Both the position numbers and the translations under genes were made by a program. A stretch of 11,110 nucleotides of DNA from the NCBI GenBank assembly GCA_964353405.1, contig CAYGWJ010000418.1, positions 1 to 11,110 on the forward strand, in the 5' to 3' direction. The DNA is from JBGLNJ01 sp964353405. Its GTDB lineage: Bacteria > Chloroflexota > Anaerolineae > Fen-1058. Positions within the stretch are counted from its first letter, which is position 1; each line of letters begins with the position of its first letter. Below are positions 1 to 6,877 of this stretch, in pieces. Under the pieces are notes generated by a model. The model did not search any database and was not told the DNA's origin. It saw nothing but the letters and a program-made list of their open reading frames with translations.

Positions 1-1227
1 GGCTGCGCGGGAACCGCTGCTCCAATTTCCACACCGCAAGCTACGGTCACGCTCGCGCCAACCTTTAGGCCCACGACGCCTACCGCCGCGAGCACTCTCA
101 CTCTACCGGCTGCAACGCGCACGCCGGCGCTGTCGAGCCAGCGCTCCTTCAAGTTGAGCGTCGAGCCGCTGCAATCCGGTTTTGAGCGGCCCGTGTATCT
201 GACACAGCCCGATGACGGCGCCGACAGGTTGTTTGTCGTCGAGCAGCCGGGACGTATCCGCGTCATTGACAACGGCCAATTGCGAGAGTTGCCCTTTCTC
301 GACATTAGCTCGCGCGTGCTCTCGACGGGAAACGAGCAAGGGCTGCTCAGCGTGGCCTTTCATCCGAACTATACATCGAATGGGCTGTTCTTTGTGGATT
401 ACACTCGCCGGCCCGATGGCGCGACCGTCATCGCGCGCTACCATGTATCCGGCGATCCGAATGTGGCAGAGCCGAACAGCGCCTTGACCGTCTTGACGAT
501 TGCCCAGCCGCAGGCGAATCACAACGGCGGGCTAGTTCAATTCGGGCCGGATGGCTACCTTTACATCGGCATGGGCGACGGCGGGGGCCAGGGCGACCAG
601 CATGGCACGCTGGGCAACGGCCAGGACCTCAATGTTTTGCTCGGCAAGCTGCTGCGGATTGACGTGAATCGTGAGCCATATGCCGTTCCCAGCTCAAACC
701 CCTTTGCCAACAAGCCCGGCGCGCGCCCCGAGATTTGGGCCTGGGGACTGCGCAACCCGTGGCGTTTCTCGTTCGACCGCGCCACGCGCGACCTGTACAT
801 CGCCGATGTGGGTCAGAATACTTTTGAGGAGATTGACCTGCAGCCTGCGTCAAGCCCGGGCGGGGAGAATTATGGCTGGCGATTGATGGAAGGCAAGCAT
901 TGTTTCGACCCGCGCACGAACTGCAACCCGTCGGGGCTGACGCTGCCCGTGCTCGAATACGATCATGGGTCAGGCTGTTCGGTCACAGGCGGCTATGTGT
1001 ATCGCGGAGCGAAATATCCGTGGCTGGACGGCTTGTACTTTTTCGCCGACTATTGCACCGGCATCACCTGGTCGGCAGAGCGAAACGCATCTGGCGCGTG
1101 GGAGATGGCGGAACGCATGCGGGTGGGCTTTCAGACGAGTTCGTTTGGCCAAGATCGGGCCGGCGAATTGTACATGGTCGGCCACAACGACGGGACGATT
1201 TACCGGCTGGTTTCGACTTTACCTTGA
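1..1227 (+). CDS. PQQ-dependent sugar dehydrogenase, exported lipoprotein (5' partial)
   Basis: Glucose/sorbosone dehydrogenase family: a beta-propeller enzyme that oxidises aldose sugars with PQQ outside the cytoplasm. The frame is open from base 1, and 408 residues are visible. Family motifs seen: EQGLLSVAFHPNY, NHNGGLVQFGPDG (the His expected to be the catalytic base), YIGMGDGG, AWGLRNPWRFSFD, ADVGQNTFEEI and NYGWRLMEG. The first visible residues are Gly-Cys, followed by about 45 residues rich in Thr, Pro and Ala. This fits the end of a lipobox and an extracytoplasmic linker, with the signal peptide lying before the window. A TTG at 154 could be called as a start but would cut off this linker and has no ribosome site. 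Several Cys in the C-terminal half may form disulfides. The substrate cannot be told. It is convergent with the lipoprotein gene downstream. The family is near certain; the lipid anchor is inferred from two residues and the linker. Confidence 0.9.
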   Translation, partial: GCAGTAAPISTPQATVTLAPTFRPTTPTAASTLTLPAATRTPALSSQRSFKLSVEPLQSGFERPVYLTQPDDGADRLFVVEQPGRIRVIDNGQLRELPFLDISSRVLSTGNEQGLLSVAFHPNYTSNGLFFVDYTRRPDGATVIARYHVSGDPNVAEPNSALTVLTIAQPQANHNGGLVQFGPDGYLYIGMGDGGGQGDQHGTLGNGQDLNVLLGKLLRIDVNREPYAVPSSNPFANKPGARPEIWAWGLRNPWRFSFDRATRDLYIADVGQNTFEEIDLQPASSPGGENYGWRLMEGKHCFDPRTNCNPSGLTLPVLEYDHGSGCSVTGGYVYRGAKYPWLDGLYFFADYCTGITWSAERNASGAWEMAERMRVGFQTSSFGQDRAGELYMVGHNDGTIYRLVSTLP

Positions 1228-1248
1228 AGACGACGCGCCGCGTCGTCT
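1228..1248. terminator. Perfect inverted repeat filling the gap between two convergent stop codons
   Basis: AGACGACGCG and CGCGTCGTCT flank a single C, giving an uninterrupted palindrome. As RNA it would fold as an 8-bp stem with a 5-nt loop on either strand. It starts the base after the TGA of the sugar dehydrogenase gene and ends the base before the TAG of the opposing lipoprotein gene. This position suggests a shared bidirectional terminator or a 3'-end block against antisense read-through. No clear T-tract follows on either side, so a classical intrinsic terminator is not proven. Confidence 0.6.
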
Positions 1249-1800
1249 CTACCGGTGCGCGGTGCAGCCTTCCAGGTTTCTGCAAAACGCCTGGCAGATT
1301 TCTTGCGTCGTTCCCGCGTAGAGGACGTAGAACTCGTTGCCGTCCCGCGTGAGCGTATAGCTGGCCTTGCACGGTTCAATCTTGATGGCCTGGGCTTGTG
1401 TTCGCAAGCTGGGAGCCACGCAACGAAACAGGTTGGCCGGATCGAGCAGTGCTTTTTTGTCGGCAATCGCCACCGCGCCGGCCGAAAGCGGCGAGGCCTG
1501 GCTGCTATAGACGCGCGCGCGCACTGCGCCCACTTGTTGATAGCAGCCGACGATGGCATCCACCGCGGTGAGTGTGGCGGCCAGTTCCGGCTGGCCAGTC
1601 AGGAGCGCCGCGCCCCCGCTCAGCTTGCCAATGTACCCGGTCAGCGTTTGCCCCTCGACGACCGTATAGCCCGGCAGGTCGGGCAACATGGTTATCGCGG
1701 GCGGTTGAGCCGTCGAGCCGCCCGAGCCCGGCAACAGTTCGCATCCGCTCAACGCTGCAACGACGACGATCACACACACTCTTTGAAGAACTTGACGCAT
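1249..1800 (-). CDS. Small secreted lipoprotein with six mature cysteines, unknown function
   Basis: The 183-residue protein has an N-terminal signal (R2, R7, then a hydrophobic run V10-L17) ending in lipobox L17-S18-G19-C20, so it should be lipid-modified on Cys20 and anchored outside the cytoplasmic membrane. A short Gly/Ser/Pro linker follows. Six further cysteines (86, 127, 144, 169, 173, 178), three of them in a C-x3-C-x4-C cluster near the C-terminus, could form three disulfides. I do not recognise the family. The start at 1800 is chosen because AAGGAGGTGG lies six bases upstream and the signal peptide begins there; the frame stays open further upstream but lacks such a site. It lies 74 nt after the ParB-like/stress protein gene and may be the last gene of that operon, although its strong own ribosome site means coupling is not needed. 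Confidence 0.8.
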   Translation of the reverse strand: MRQVLQRVCVIVVVAALSGCELLPGSGGSTAQPPAITMLPDLPGYTVVEGQTLTGYIGKLSGGAALLTGQPELAATLTAVDAIVGCYQQVGAVRARVYSSQASPLSAGAVAIADKKALLDPANLFRCVAPSLRTQAQAIKIEPCKASYTLTRDGNEFYVLYAGTTQEICQAFCRNLEGCTAHR

Positions 1801-1841
1801 GGACCACCTCCTTGCGCCCAATGGCCTGGGCCTGGAATTCG

Positions 1842-1872
1842 GCAGACGCGGTTCATTGCGGGTCGAGTCTGC
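1842..1872 (-). other. Imperfect hairpin between the stress-protein and lipoprotein genes
   Basis: On the minus strand GCAGAC and GTCTGC can pair. After one mismatch the stem extends by CG/CG, enclosing a loop of about 13 nt. It begins just after the TAA stop of the ParB-like/double-USP gene. No T-tract follows. It may protect an upstream mRNA end or partly attenuate transcription into the lipoprotein gene; it may also be chance. Confidence 0.25.
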
Positions 1873-1874
1873 AT

Positions 1875-3602
1875 TTACCGGCAAACCAGAACGGGTGTAA
1901 GGCTTTCACGCAAGACCTGATCCACCGCACTGCCGAGCACGACTTCCAATTCCGGACGCCAGCCATAACCCCCCATGACGATCAGATCGCTGGTGCATTC
2001 TTCGGCCGTCTTCAAGATCACCTCGGCAACCGGGCCGCTGTTTTTTAGATAGGTCGCCTGCACGCCGTGATCTTCCAGATAGCGTTGCGCGTGCGCGAGC
2101 ATTCTGGTCGTGATGCGTCCTGCTTCGATGACGGTCAATACAGTCAGAGAAATGCTCCAACGGCTGGCCAGGTACGCGGCGACGAACAGCGCTTCCTCAG
2201 CCTTGGCGCTGCCATCGTACGCCAATAACGCGCTCTCCAGGCGAGAACGAGTCTGGGACACGGCCATCACGGGTCGAGGGCAGCGGCGGATCAAGGTTCG
2301 AAAGCCCGACCTCAGCCGGGCCGCCGGTTGGGGCTGGGGTGGATGTGCCAGATTCACCACGACCAAATCAGCCCACCTGGCCCGCTCGCAAATCATGTGC
2401 GCGATGCCTCCGGCCTCGATGAACAGCTTGCCCGGAAAGCCGGCCTCTGCACAGCGGCGGCTAAACTCGGCCTGCACAGCCTCTGCTTCAGGACTTGATT
2501 TTTGCTCCTCCTTCGCTACGACGTGCAGACCGAGCAATCGCCCGGCTTCTCGCCGTGCGATTTGCTGCGCTTGCGCGAGCGCCTGCCAGCCCAACTCTGC
2601 GCCGCTGACCGGCACCAGGATGTCCGCAAAGAGATGGTCTTCTCGGCCCGTCGCCATTTGCTCTTTGCGCCATTGGCCCGGCGCCGGGCCGTCCGCCAGC
2701 TCGCCGGGCCGCACGGCGCTCAGTATCTTGCTGCCCACCCGTCTGACGAATCGCCTCGGCCTGGGGCTGAAATGCTCGACCAGATCCTTGGCGGCTGCTT
2801 CAGGCCGGATGGGCCAACCCAACTCTTCCTGCAAGGCATCACGCTGTTCCAGCACCCAGAGATAGAGATCGGTTTCCGTCCGGCCCGGCAAATCCCGCAA
2901 AACGCCGCGCTCGCGAATGATGTTGACCACCGGCAGATAGACCTGGTCATACCAGCGGGCAACGGCTTGCTCGTAGGGGACTTGTCTCAGGTACAGGTGA
3001 AACACGTCCTGATAGGCTCGAATGTGCTCTAATAGTTTGGGATACTGCCCCGGGACCGTCACGCCGAGATCGGCCTCGGGACGCATCTGGTCGAGATGCG
3101 TGCGTTCCATAAAGTCGGCATACTCGGCCTTTAGGATCAAGTCGTCGGGGCTCACATTGGGCGTGAGTGGAACTTGCGTGTACACCGCGGTGACGTGAGC
3201 CAGGATGGTTTTTGCGCCACGCTGCCGCGCGACGGATACGCGATGATTGCCGTCGGCAACGAAATAGGCCTGGCCGATCTGATAGACGTCAATCGGCGGC
3301 AGACCGCGTGGGTCGCTCGCCGCCATCTCGACTCGGGCCCAGCGCTCTTGGCTGACGTCGCTTCGGGGCAAAAAGCTGCGCGTGAAATCCGTGTACCGTC
3401 CCACGCTGCCGACGATGGCGTCGAGTGGAATCTCTTGCAGACCGCGCGGCTCGCTCTCGGTGACCTTGAGCATCTGGCTGACTTGATCGTAGGGAAGAAG
3501 GTCGGCGGTCTTGCCGGTGAGGCGGGCCATGATTTCTTCCATGGCCGCCTTCCGCCGCGCACGGCGAAAGTCTTGCAGTGCAGAAAGAAAATTCGCGCTC
3601 AT
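1875..3602 (-). CDS. ParB/Srx-like domain fused to two universal stress protein domains
   Basis: The 575-residue protein has three parts. Residues about 40-145 resemble the ParB/sulfiredoxin-like fold (DUF4032-type), with FLPR (77-80), a Pro-Pro-Ile-Asp-Val-Tyr strand and the nucleotide-loop-like DGNHR at 117-121. About 160-300 is a helical, Trp/Tyr-rich region with no clear assignment. Residues about 323-449 and 455-575 are two UspA-like domains. The second carries the full ATP-binding pattern G-2x-G-9x-G-S (G544, G547, G557, S558); the first lacks it and looks degenerate, so a one-active, one-structural pair is likely. No signal peptide or membrane segment is seen, so it should be cytoplasmic. 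The ATG is 2 nt after the stop of the metal transporter gene with only a weak GGGAT upstream, implying translational coupling. A role in sensing nucleotide or stress state for the transporter is inference from position alone. Confidence 0.85.
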   Translation of the reverse strand: MSANFLSALQDFRRARRKAAMEEIMARLTGKTADLLPYDQVSQMLKVTESEPRGLQEIPLDAIVGSVGRYTDFTRSFLPRSDVSQERWARVEMAASDPRGLPPIDVYQIGQAYFVADGNHRVSVARQRGAKTILAHVTAVYTQVPLTPNVSPDDLILKAEYADFMERTHLDQMRPEADLGVTVPGQYPKLLEHIRAYQDVFHLYLRQVPYEQAVARWYDQVYLPVVNIIRERGVLRDLPGRTETDLYLWVLEQRDALQEELGWPIRPEAAAKDLVEHFSPRPRRFVRRVGSKILSAVRPGELADGPAPGQWRKEQMATGREDHLFADILVPVSGAELGWQALAQAQQIARREAGRLLGLHVVAKEEQKSSPEAEAVQAEFSRRCAEAGFPGKLFIEAGGIAHMICERARWADLVVVNLAHPPQPQPAARLRSGFRTLIRRCPRPVMAVSQTRSRLESALLAYDGSAKAEEALFVAAYLASRWSISLTVLTVIEAGRITTRMLAHAQRYLEDHGVQATYLKNSGPVAEVILKTAEECTSDLIVMGGYGWRPELEVVLGSAVDQVLRESLTPVLVCR

Positions 3603-3604
3603 GC

Positions 3605-5893
3605 CTATCCCGTCAATGTCTGGTAGACCAGCACAACGTTCAACACCAGAATCAAGGTGGTTGACGCCCAGGCCAGCACCTGGGTCACGCGATTATTGGT
3701 GAACTCGCCCATGATGTTGCGATTACCGGTGAACAACACCAGCGGCACCATGGCGAACGGCAACTGGAACGACAGGCTCACCTGTGAGAGCACCAGGATC
3801 GTCAGTGGGTCAATTCCCAGCCCGATGACGATGAGCGAAGGAATCATCGTCACCGCGCGGCGCAACCACACGCTCATCTTGTGATGGATGAACCCGTCCA
3901 TGATGACTTGCCCCGCCATCGTCGCCGTGGTCGAAGACGACAGGCCTGAAGCCAGCAGTGCAATCGCAAAGGCGATGCCTGCCAAAGGCCCCAAGAGCGG
4001 CGTGAGCGTCTGGTGCGCCGATTCGAGCGAGTATCCGGCCAGTCGCCCGCCGGAAAACACCGCCGCCGACATGGTGAGGATGGCGGCGTTGACAAAGAAC
4101 GCGCCGTTGAGCGCCACAAGCGAGTCCATGATGGACAGCCGGTAAACTTGGTGTTTGCGCTGCAGCGAGTCGCTGGGCCGGACGCGCGTCTGGATGAGCG
4201 CGCTGTGCAGGTAGAGGTTGTGCGGCATGACCGTCGCGCCGATGATGCCCACGGCCACCAGCGTCGCGCCGATGGGCAATTTCGGCGTAACCAGTCCTCG
4301 CACGATCTCGCCCCAGGCCGGCTTGGACAGCCAGATTTCGGTCATGTACACCAAGCCGATGACGGCAATCAGCCCGATGATGACCAGCTCGACTTTGCGG
4401 AAGCCATAGCGCTCCAGCAGCAAGATGAGCGAGATGACGATGCCGGTGAGGAGGGCGGCGGGAAAGAGCGGGATGCCAAACAGCAGGTTGAAGCCAACCG
4501 CGCCGCCCAGGAATTCGGCCAGATCGGTGGCCATCGCGGCAAATTCCGCCGTGACCCACAGCGCCACACTGGCCCAGCGCGGGTACCGGTCGCGGCACAC
4601 TTCCGGCAGCGTCCTGCCTGTGGCGATGCCCAGCTTGGCCGAAAGCGTCTGCATCAAGATCGCCATCAGGTTCGCCAGCAAGATCACCCACAGCAGACGA
4701 TAACCAAAGCGCGCGCCGCCTTCGATGTCGGTGCCCCAGTTGCCGGGGTCCATATAGCCCACGCTGATGACAAACGCCGGGCCAAAGAACACCAGCCCGC
4801 GCCGGATGACGGCCAGGCTGCCATACCGGACGAACAACTCTCTGGCGCGCGCCAGTTCTTCCACCACCCAGTTGCGGCGCGGCAGAACAATCTCGTAGAG
4901 TGTCGCGGCGTCCAAAAGAATCTGGTTGGCCTGGATGCGCGGCAAGGCAACTTGCGCGCTGCCCACGCGATACATCACCGGGTCGCCCAACGGGTCCGTG
5001 CGCAGAGCGGCGATTTCAACGCCGGGCTCGAGCCCCATCGCTTGCCACTGCTCGCGCTGTGTGCCGGCCTCGCCAATGGCCGCCACGCGCGCGGCCTGTC
5101 CGATCTCAATTTCAGACAGCGGCATGCGCTCCGGCAGCGCGGGCGCAACAAACACTCGCTCGGCGGCCGCCGGGGCCAGGGCCAACCGTTGGCGTCCACT
5201 CCACACCAGCACGCGCCCCGGCATTCGCTCGTCCACTTCCACCTGCGCGCCAGGCGTGAGGCCCATGAGCGTGAGTTGGGTGAGCAGGGCCGGGGGTTCG
5301 TCTTCGACGTGAACGATACGCCCCACGCGGCGTTCGGGCCAGCGCGTAAGCGGCGTGCCGCCGTCACCCGGCAATTCGCCCTCGCGCGTGGGAATCGGGT
5401 CGCCGTGCGGGTCAAACTTGGGGTGTCCAAGCTGTTCGTCCAGCCGGTCGGCTTCTTCCGGCGTGATGAGGTGCTCGCGGCGCATGGCCTCCTCGTGCAG
5501 AGCGTCGAGCGCCAGGCCCTCCTTTTCCGCCAGATACCGTTCCCACAGCCGGTGCGCGCGGATGAGCTCGAGCGCGCGTTTTTCGCCGGGCGGCGCGATT
5601 CGCAATGTGTCCTTGTCGGCGTGTGCCCAGCCGCGCCGCTGCAGCTCGCCGACGATCATCGGCAAACGGTTGGGTTGAAGATCGGCGGCGCGGGCCAGGT
5701 CGCTGGCGCGCACGACGGGCTTGACGCGCGAGAGGTGATAGAGCGCCTTGAGCGTATCTTCCGCGAGCTCGTCCAGGCCCAGCACGGCGTGCCGCGTCCG
5801 GCGCCACAGCATCACTACGGCCACCGACAGCGTGATGACGGCAATGGTCAAGGCGACAATCACGGTCGTCAACAACAAGATGGTGTTGGGCAT
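3605..5893 (-). CDS. mntH: Fusion: membrane anchor + DtxR/MntR-like sensor + two FeoA-like domains + NRAMP Mn2+/Fe2+ transporter
   Basis: 762 residues. Domains in order: a transmembrane helix (about 4-30) followed by WRRTRH, so the next part is cytoplasmic; a DtxR-type winged helix (about 43-95); a DtxR metal-binding/dimerisation region (about 103-168) ending near DPHGDPIP; two FeoA/SH3-like domains (about 189-251 and 257-328); and a complete 11-helix NRAMP permease (about 365-760). Permease hallmarks are DPGN (D382, N385) and the TM6 run A553-T-V-M556-P-H558; the Met is the known selectivity residue for Mn2+/Fe2+ over Ca2+/Mg2+. In the sensor part the metal ligands seem largely kept: D46 at the MntR Asp8 position, H114, E118, H133, E140 and H141, with M137 where DtxR has Cys102. 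Start 5893 is chosen for GGAGAG six bases upstream; an earlier TTG at 5953 lacks support. It is first of the minus-strand cluster. Whether the winged helix still binds DNA is unknown. Confidence 0.92.
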   Translation of the reverse strand: MPNTILLLTTVIVALTIAVITLSVAVVMLWRRTRHAVLGLDELAEDTLKALYHLSRVKPVVRASDLARAADLQPNRLPMIVGELQRRGWAHADKDTLRIAPPGEKRALELIRAHRLWERYLAEKEGLALDALHEEAMRREHLITPEEADRLDEQLGHPKFDPHGDPIPTREGELPGDGGTPLTRWPERRVGRIVHVEDEPPALLTQLTLMGLTPGAQVEVDERMPGRVLVWSGRQRLALAPAAAERVFVAPALPERMPLSEIEIGQAARVAAIGEAGTQREQWQAMGLEPGVEIAALRTDPLGDPVMYRVGSAQVALPRIQANQILLDAATLYEIVLPRRNWVVEELARARELFVRYGSLAVIRRGLVFFGPAFVISVGYMDPGNWGTDIEGGARFGYRLLWVILLANLMAILMQTLSAKLGIATGRTLPEVCRDRYPRWASVALWVTAEFAAMATDLAEFLGGAVGFNLLFGIPLFPAALLTGIVISLILLLERYGFRKVELVIIGLIAVIGLVYMTEIWLSKPAWGEIVRGLVTPKLPIGATLVAVGIIGATVMPHNLYLHSALIQTRVRPSDSLQRKHQVYRLSIMDSLVALNGAFFVNAAILTMSAAVFSGGRLAGYSLESAHQTLTPLLGPLAGIAFAIALLASGLSSSTTATMAGQVIMDGFIHHKMSVWLRRAVTMIPSLIVIGLGIDPLTILVLSQVSLSFQLPFAMVPLVLFTGNRNIMGEFTNNRVTQVLAWASTTLILVLNVVLVYQTLTG

Positions 5894-5928
5894 CGTGGTC
5901 TCTCCGGGTAAAGATGGCAGGTTTTGGA

Positions 5929-5951
5929 GGGCGGCAGACTCTGCGCCGCCC
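5929..5951 (-). other. GC-rich hairpin in the mntH-fusion leader
   Basis: GGGCGGC and GCCGCCC (7 bp) enclose nine bases that can themselves pair in part. It lies in the predicted 5' leader, between the mapped-by-eye -10 box and the ribosome site. No T-tract follows and it matches no riboswitch that I know, including the Mn2+ yybP-ykoY type. A leader control element is possible but unproven. Confidence 0.3.
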
Positions 5952-5968
5952 AAATAGCCAACAGTAAG

Positions 5969-5997
5969 ATTATAGCGTGTCTAGGCGTATGGGGCAA
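5969..5997 (-). promoter_or_regulatory. Promoter of the mntH-fusion cluster
   Basis: On the minus strand TTGCCC (5997-5992), a 17-nt spacer and a perfect TATAAT (5974-5969) form a sigma70-type promoter. Transcription would start near 5962, giving a leader of about 70 nt. Its -35 box lies just beside the -10 box of the divergent tusA promoter, so the two polymerase sites overlap and probably compete. I see no convincing palindromic DtxR/MntR operator here. Confidence 0.7.
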
Positions 5998-5999
5998 CG

Positions 6000-6008
6000 T
6001 GGTATAAT
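6000..6008 (+). promoter_or_regulatory. Extended -10 promoter of tusA, leaderless
   Basis: TGGTATAAT is an extended -10 element (TGn before TATAAT). No good -35 hexamer is found at 15-18 nt upstream, which the extended element would offset. The -10 ends six bases before the ATG, so the predicted first transcribed base is at or next to the start codon. No Shine-Dalgarno sequence exists, fitting a leaderless mRNA. Confidence 0.7.
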
Positions 6009-6014
6009 CGCGTT

Positions 6015-6257
6015 ATGGCCGAAGCGTTTGACCGCGAATTGGATATCCGGGGCGAAGTGTGCCCTTACACCTTTGTCAAGACCAAGCTGGCGCTGGAAGA
6101 GATGTCGCCGAACCAGGTGCTGCGCGTCCTGGTGGATTACGAGCCGGCGACCAGGAATGTTCCGCGCAGCGTCAAGCTGCAGGGCGACGAGGTGTTGAGC
6201 GTCGAGCCGTGCGGCGCGTCGCAGTGGGCGATCACCCTAAGAAAGATCGTAAGTTGA
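6015..6257 (+). CDS. TusA/SirA-family sulfur carrier protein
   Basis: The 80-residue length is typical for TusA-like proteins, which relay persulfide sulfur on a conserved Cys, for example towards tRNA thiolation or other sulfur transfer. Seen: DIRGEVCPYT with C16 as the expected sulfur-bearing residue, then the helix KTKLALEEM and a strand-rich C-terminus with a second Cys (C66). The classical CPxP motif reads Cys-Pro-Tyr-Thr here, so the second Pro is missing; TusA-like paralogues with altered motifs are known, and its partner cannot be told. It is divergent from the metal transporter cluster and 56 nt before efp. Its start has a -10 box but no ribosome site immediately upstream. Family assignment is strong; equivalence to Escherichia coli TusA is not claimed. 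Confidence 0.85.
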   Translation: MAEAFDRELDIRGEVCPYTFVKTKLALEEMSPNQVLRVLVDYEPATRNVPRSVKLQGDEVLSVEPCGASQWAITLRKIVS

Positions 6258-6281
6258 CAGCCCAACAAGGCGCGGTATAAT
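6254..6281 (+). promoter_or_regulatory. Consensus sigma70 promoter of efp
   Basis: TTGACA (6254-6259), a 16-nt spacer and TATAAT (6276-6281): both hexamers match the consensus fully. The -35 box contains the TGA stop of the tusA-like gene (6255-6257). Transcription would start near 6288, giving a leader of about 26 nt with a Shine-Dalgarno site. Strong constitutive expression is expected for a translation factor. Confidence 0.88.
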
Positions 6282-6313
6282 CGGCCCGAATTTCATAGGG
6301 AGAAGCAGTCACC

Positions 6314-6871
6314 ATGATTGACGTCAACGACCTCCGCAAGGGAGTCACATTTGAGCTGGACGGGCAGCTTTTGCGCGTCATCGAGTATCACCACCACAAG
6401 CCGGGGCGCGGCAACGCCGTTATCCGCACCAAAGTCCGCAATTTGCGCACCGGCGGGACGTTTGAGAAAACGTTCCAGTCCGGCGACCGCGTGCAGGATG
6501 TGCGCATCGAGGCGCGCGAGATGCAATACCTCTATCACGACGGCGATTTTTACACCTTCATGGACGCGCAGACCTACGAGCAGGTTGTGATGGAACCCAA
6601 GCTGCTCGAAGAGAACATCCACTATCTCAAAGATGGGATGGGCGTGGTCGTGCAGATGAACGGCGAAGAGCCGCTGGGCATCGAGATGCCCACCGCCGTC
6701 GAGCTCAAGGTCGTCCAGTCGGATGTGGCTGTGCGAGGCGACACGGCCACCGGCTCGAACAAGCTCGTCACAGTCGAGACAGGCTACCGCGTCCAGGTGC
6801 CCCTCTTTGTCAACGAAGACGACACGATTCGGATTGACACGCGCACGGGCGAGTACGTGACGCGGGTGTAG
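6314..6871 (+). CDS. efp: Translation elongation factor P
   Basis: EF-P enters the ribosome beside the P-site tRNA and helps form peptide bonds at polyproline stretches. The 185-residue length is standard. Seen: N-terminal KOW-like domain with the loop HHHKPGRGNA, then two OB-type domains ending in the family signature IRIDTRTGEYVTRV. The loop tip residue, where E. coli has the modified Lys34, is Arg32 here, as I recall for Thermus EF-P. The loop differs from the proteobacterial type modified by EarP rhamnosylation, and no modification gene (epmA, epmB, earP, ymfI) lies in the window, so modification is open. The ribosome site GGGAGAAG is eight bases before the ATG. An intrinsic terminator about 50 nt downstream suggests a single-gene transcript. 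Confidence 0.97.
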   Translation: MIDVNDLRKGVTFELDGQLLRVIEYHHHKPGRGNAVIRTKVRNLRTGGTFEKTFQSGDRVQDVRIEAREMQYLYHDGDFYTFMDAQTYEQVVMEPKLLEENIHYLKDGMGVVVQMNGEEPLGIEMPTAVELKVVQSDVAVRGDTATGSNKLVTVETGYRVQVPLFVNEDDTIRIDTRTGEYVTRV

Positions 6872-6877
6872 CAGATT

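Noticed and set aside
4013..5911. A 632-codon open frame on the plus strand opposite the transporter fusion
   Set aside because: Its product is rich in Arg, His, Gln and Ala without any family motif, and the minus strand has clear domains along the same stretch. It is an effect of high GC content.
5894..5953. Start of the transporter fusion at TTG 5953, adding 20 residues
   Set aside because: No ribosome site precedes it, while ATG 5893 has GGAGAG at good spacing and directly begins the membrane helix. It would also cover the leader hairpin.
5894..6014. DtxR/MntR or Fur box controlling the transporter cluster
   Set aside because: I searched by eye for an A+T-rich palindrome with TTAGG/CCTAA or TTTGCC-like halves and found none convincing.
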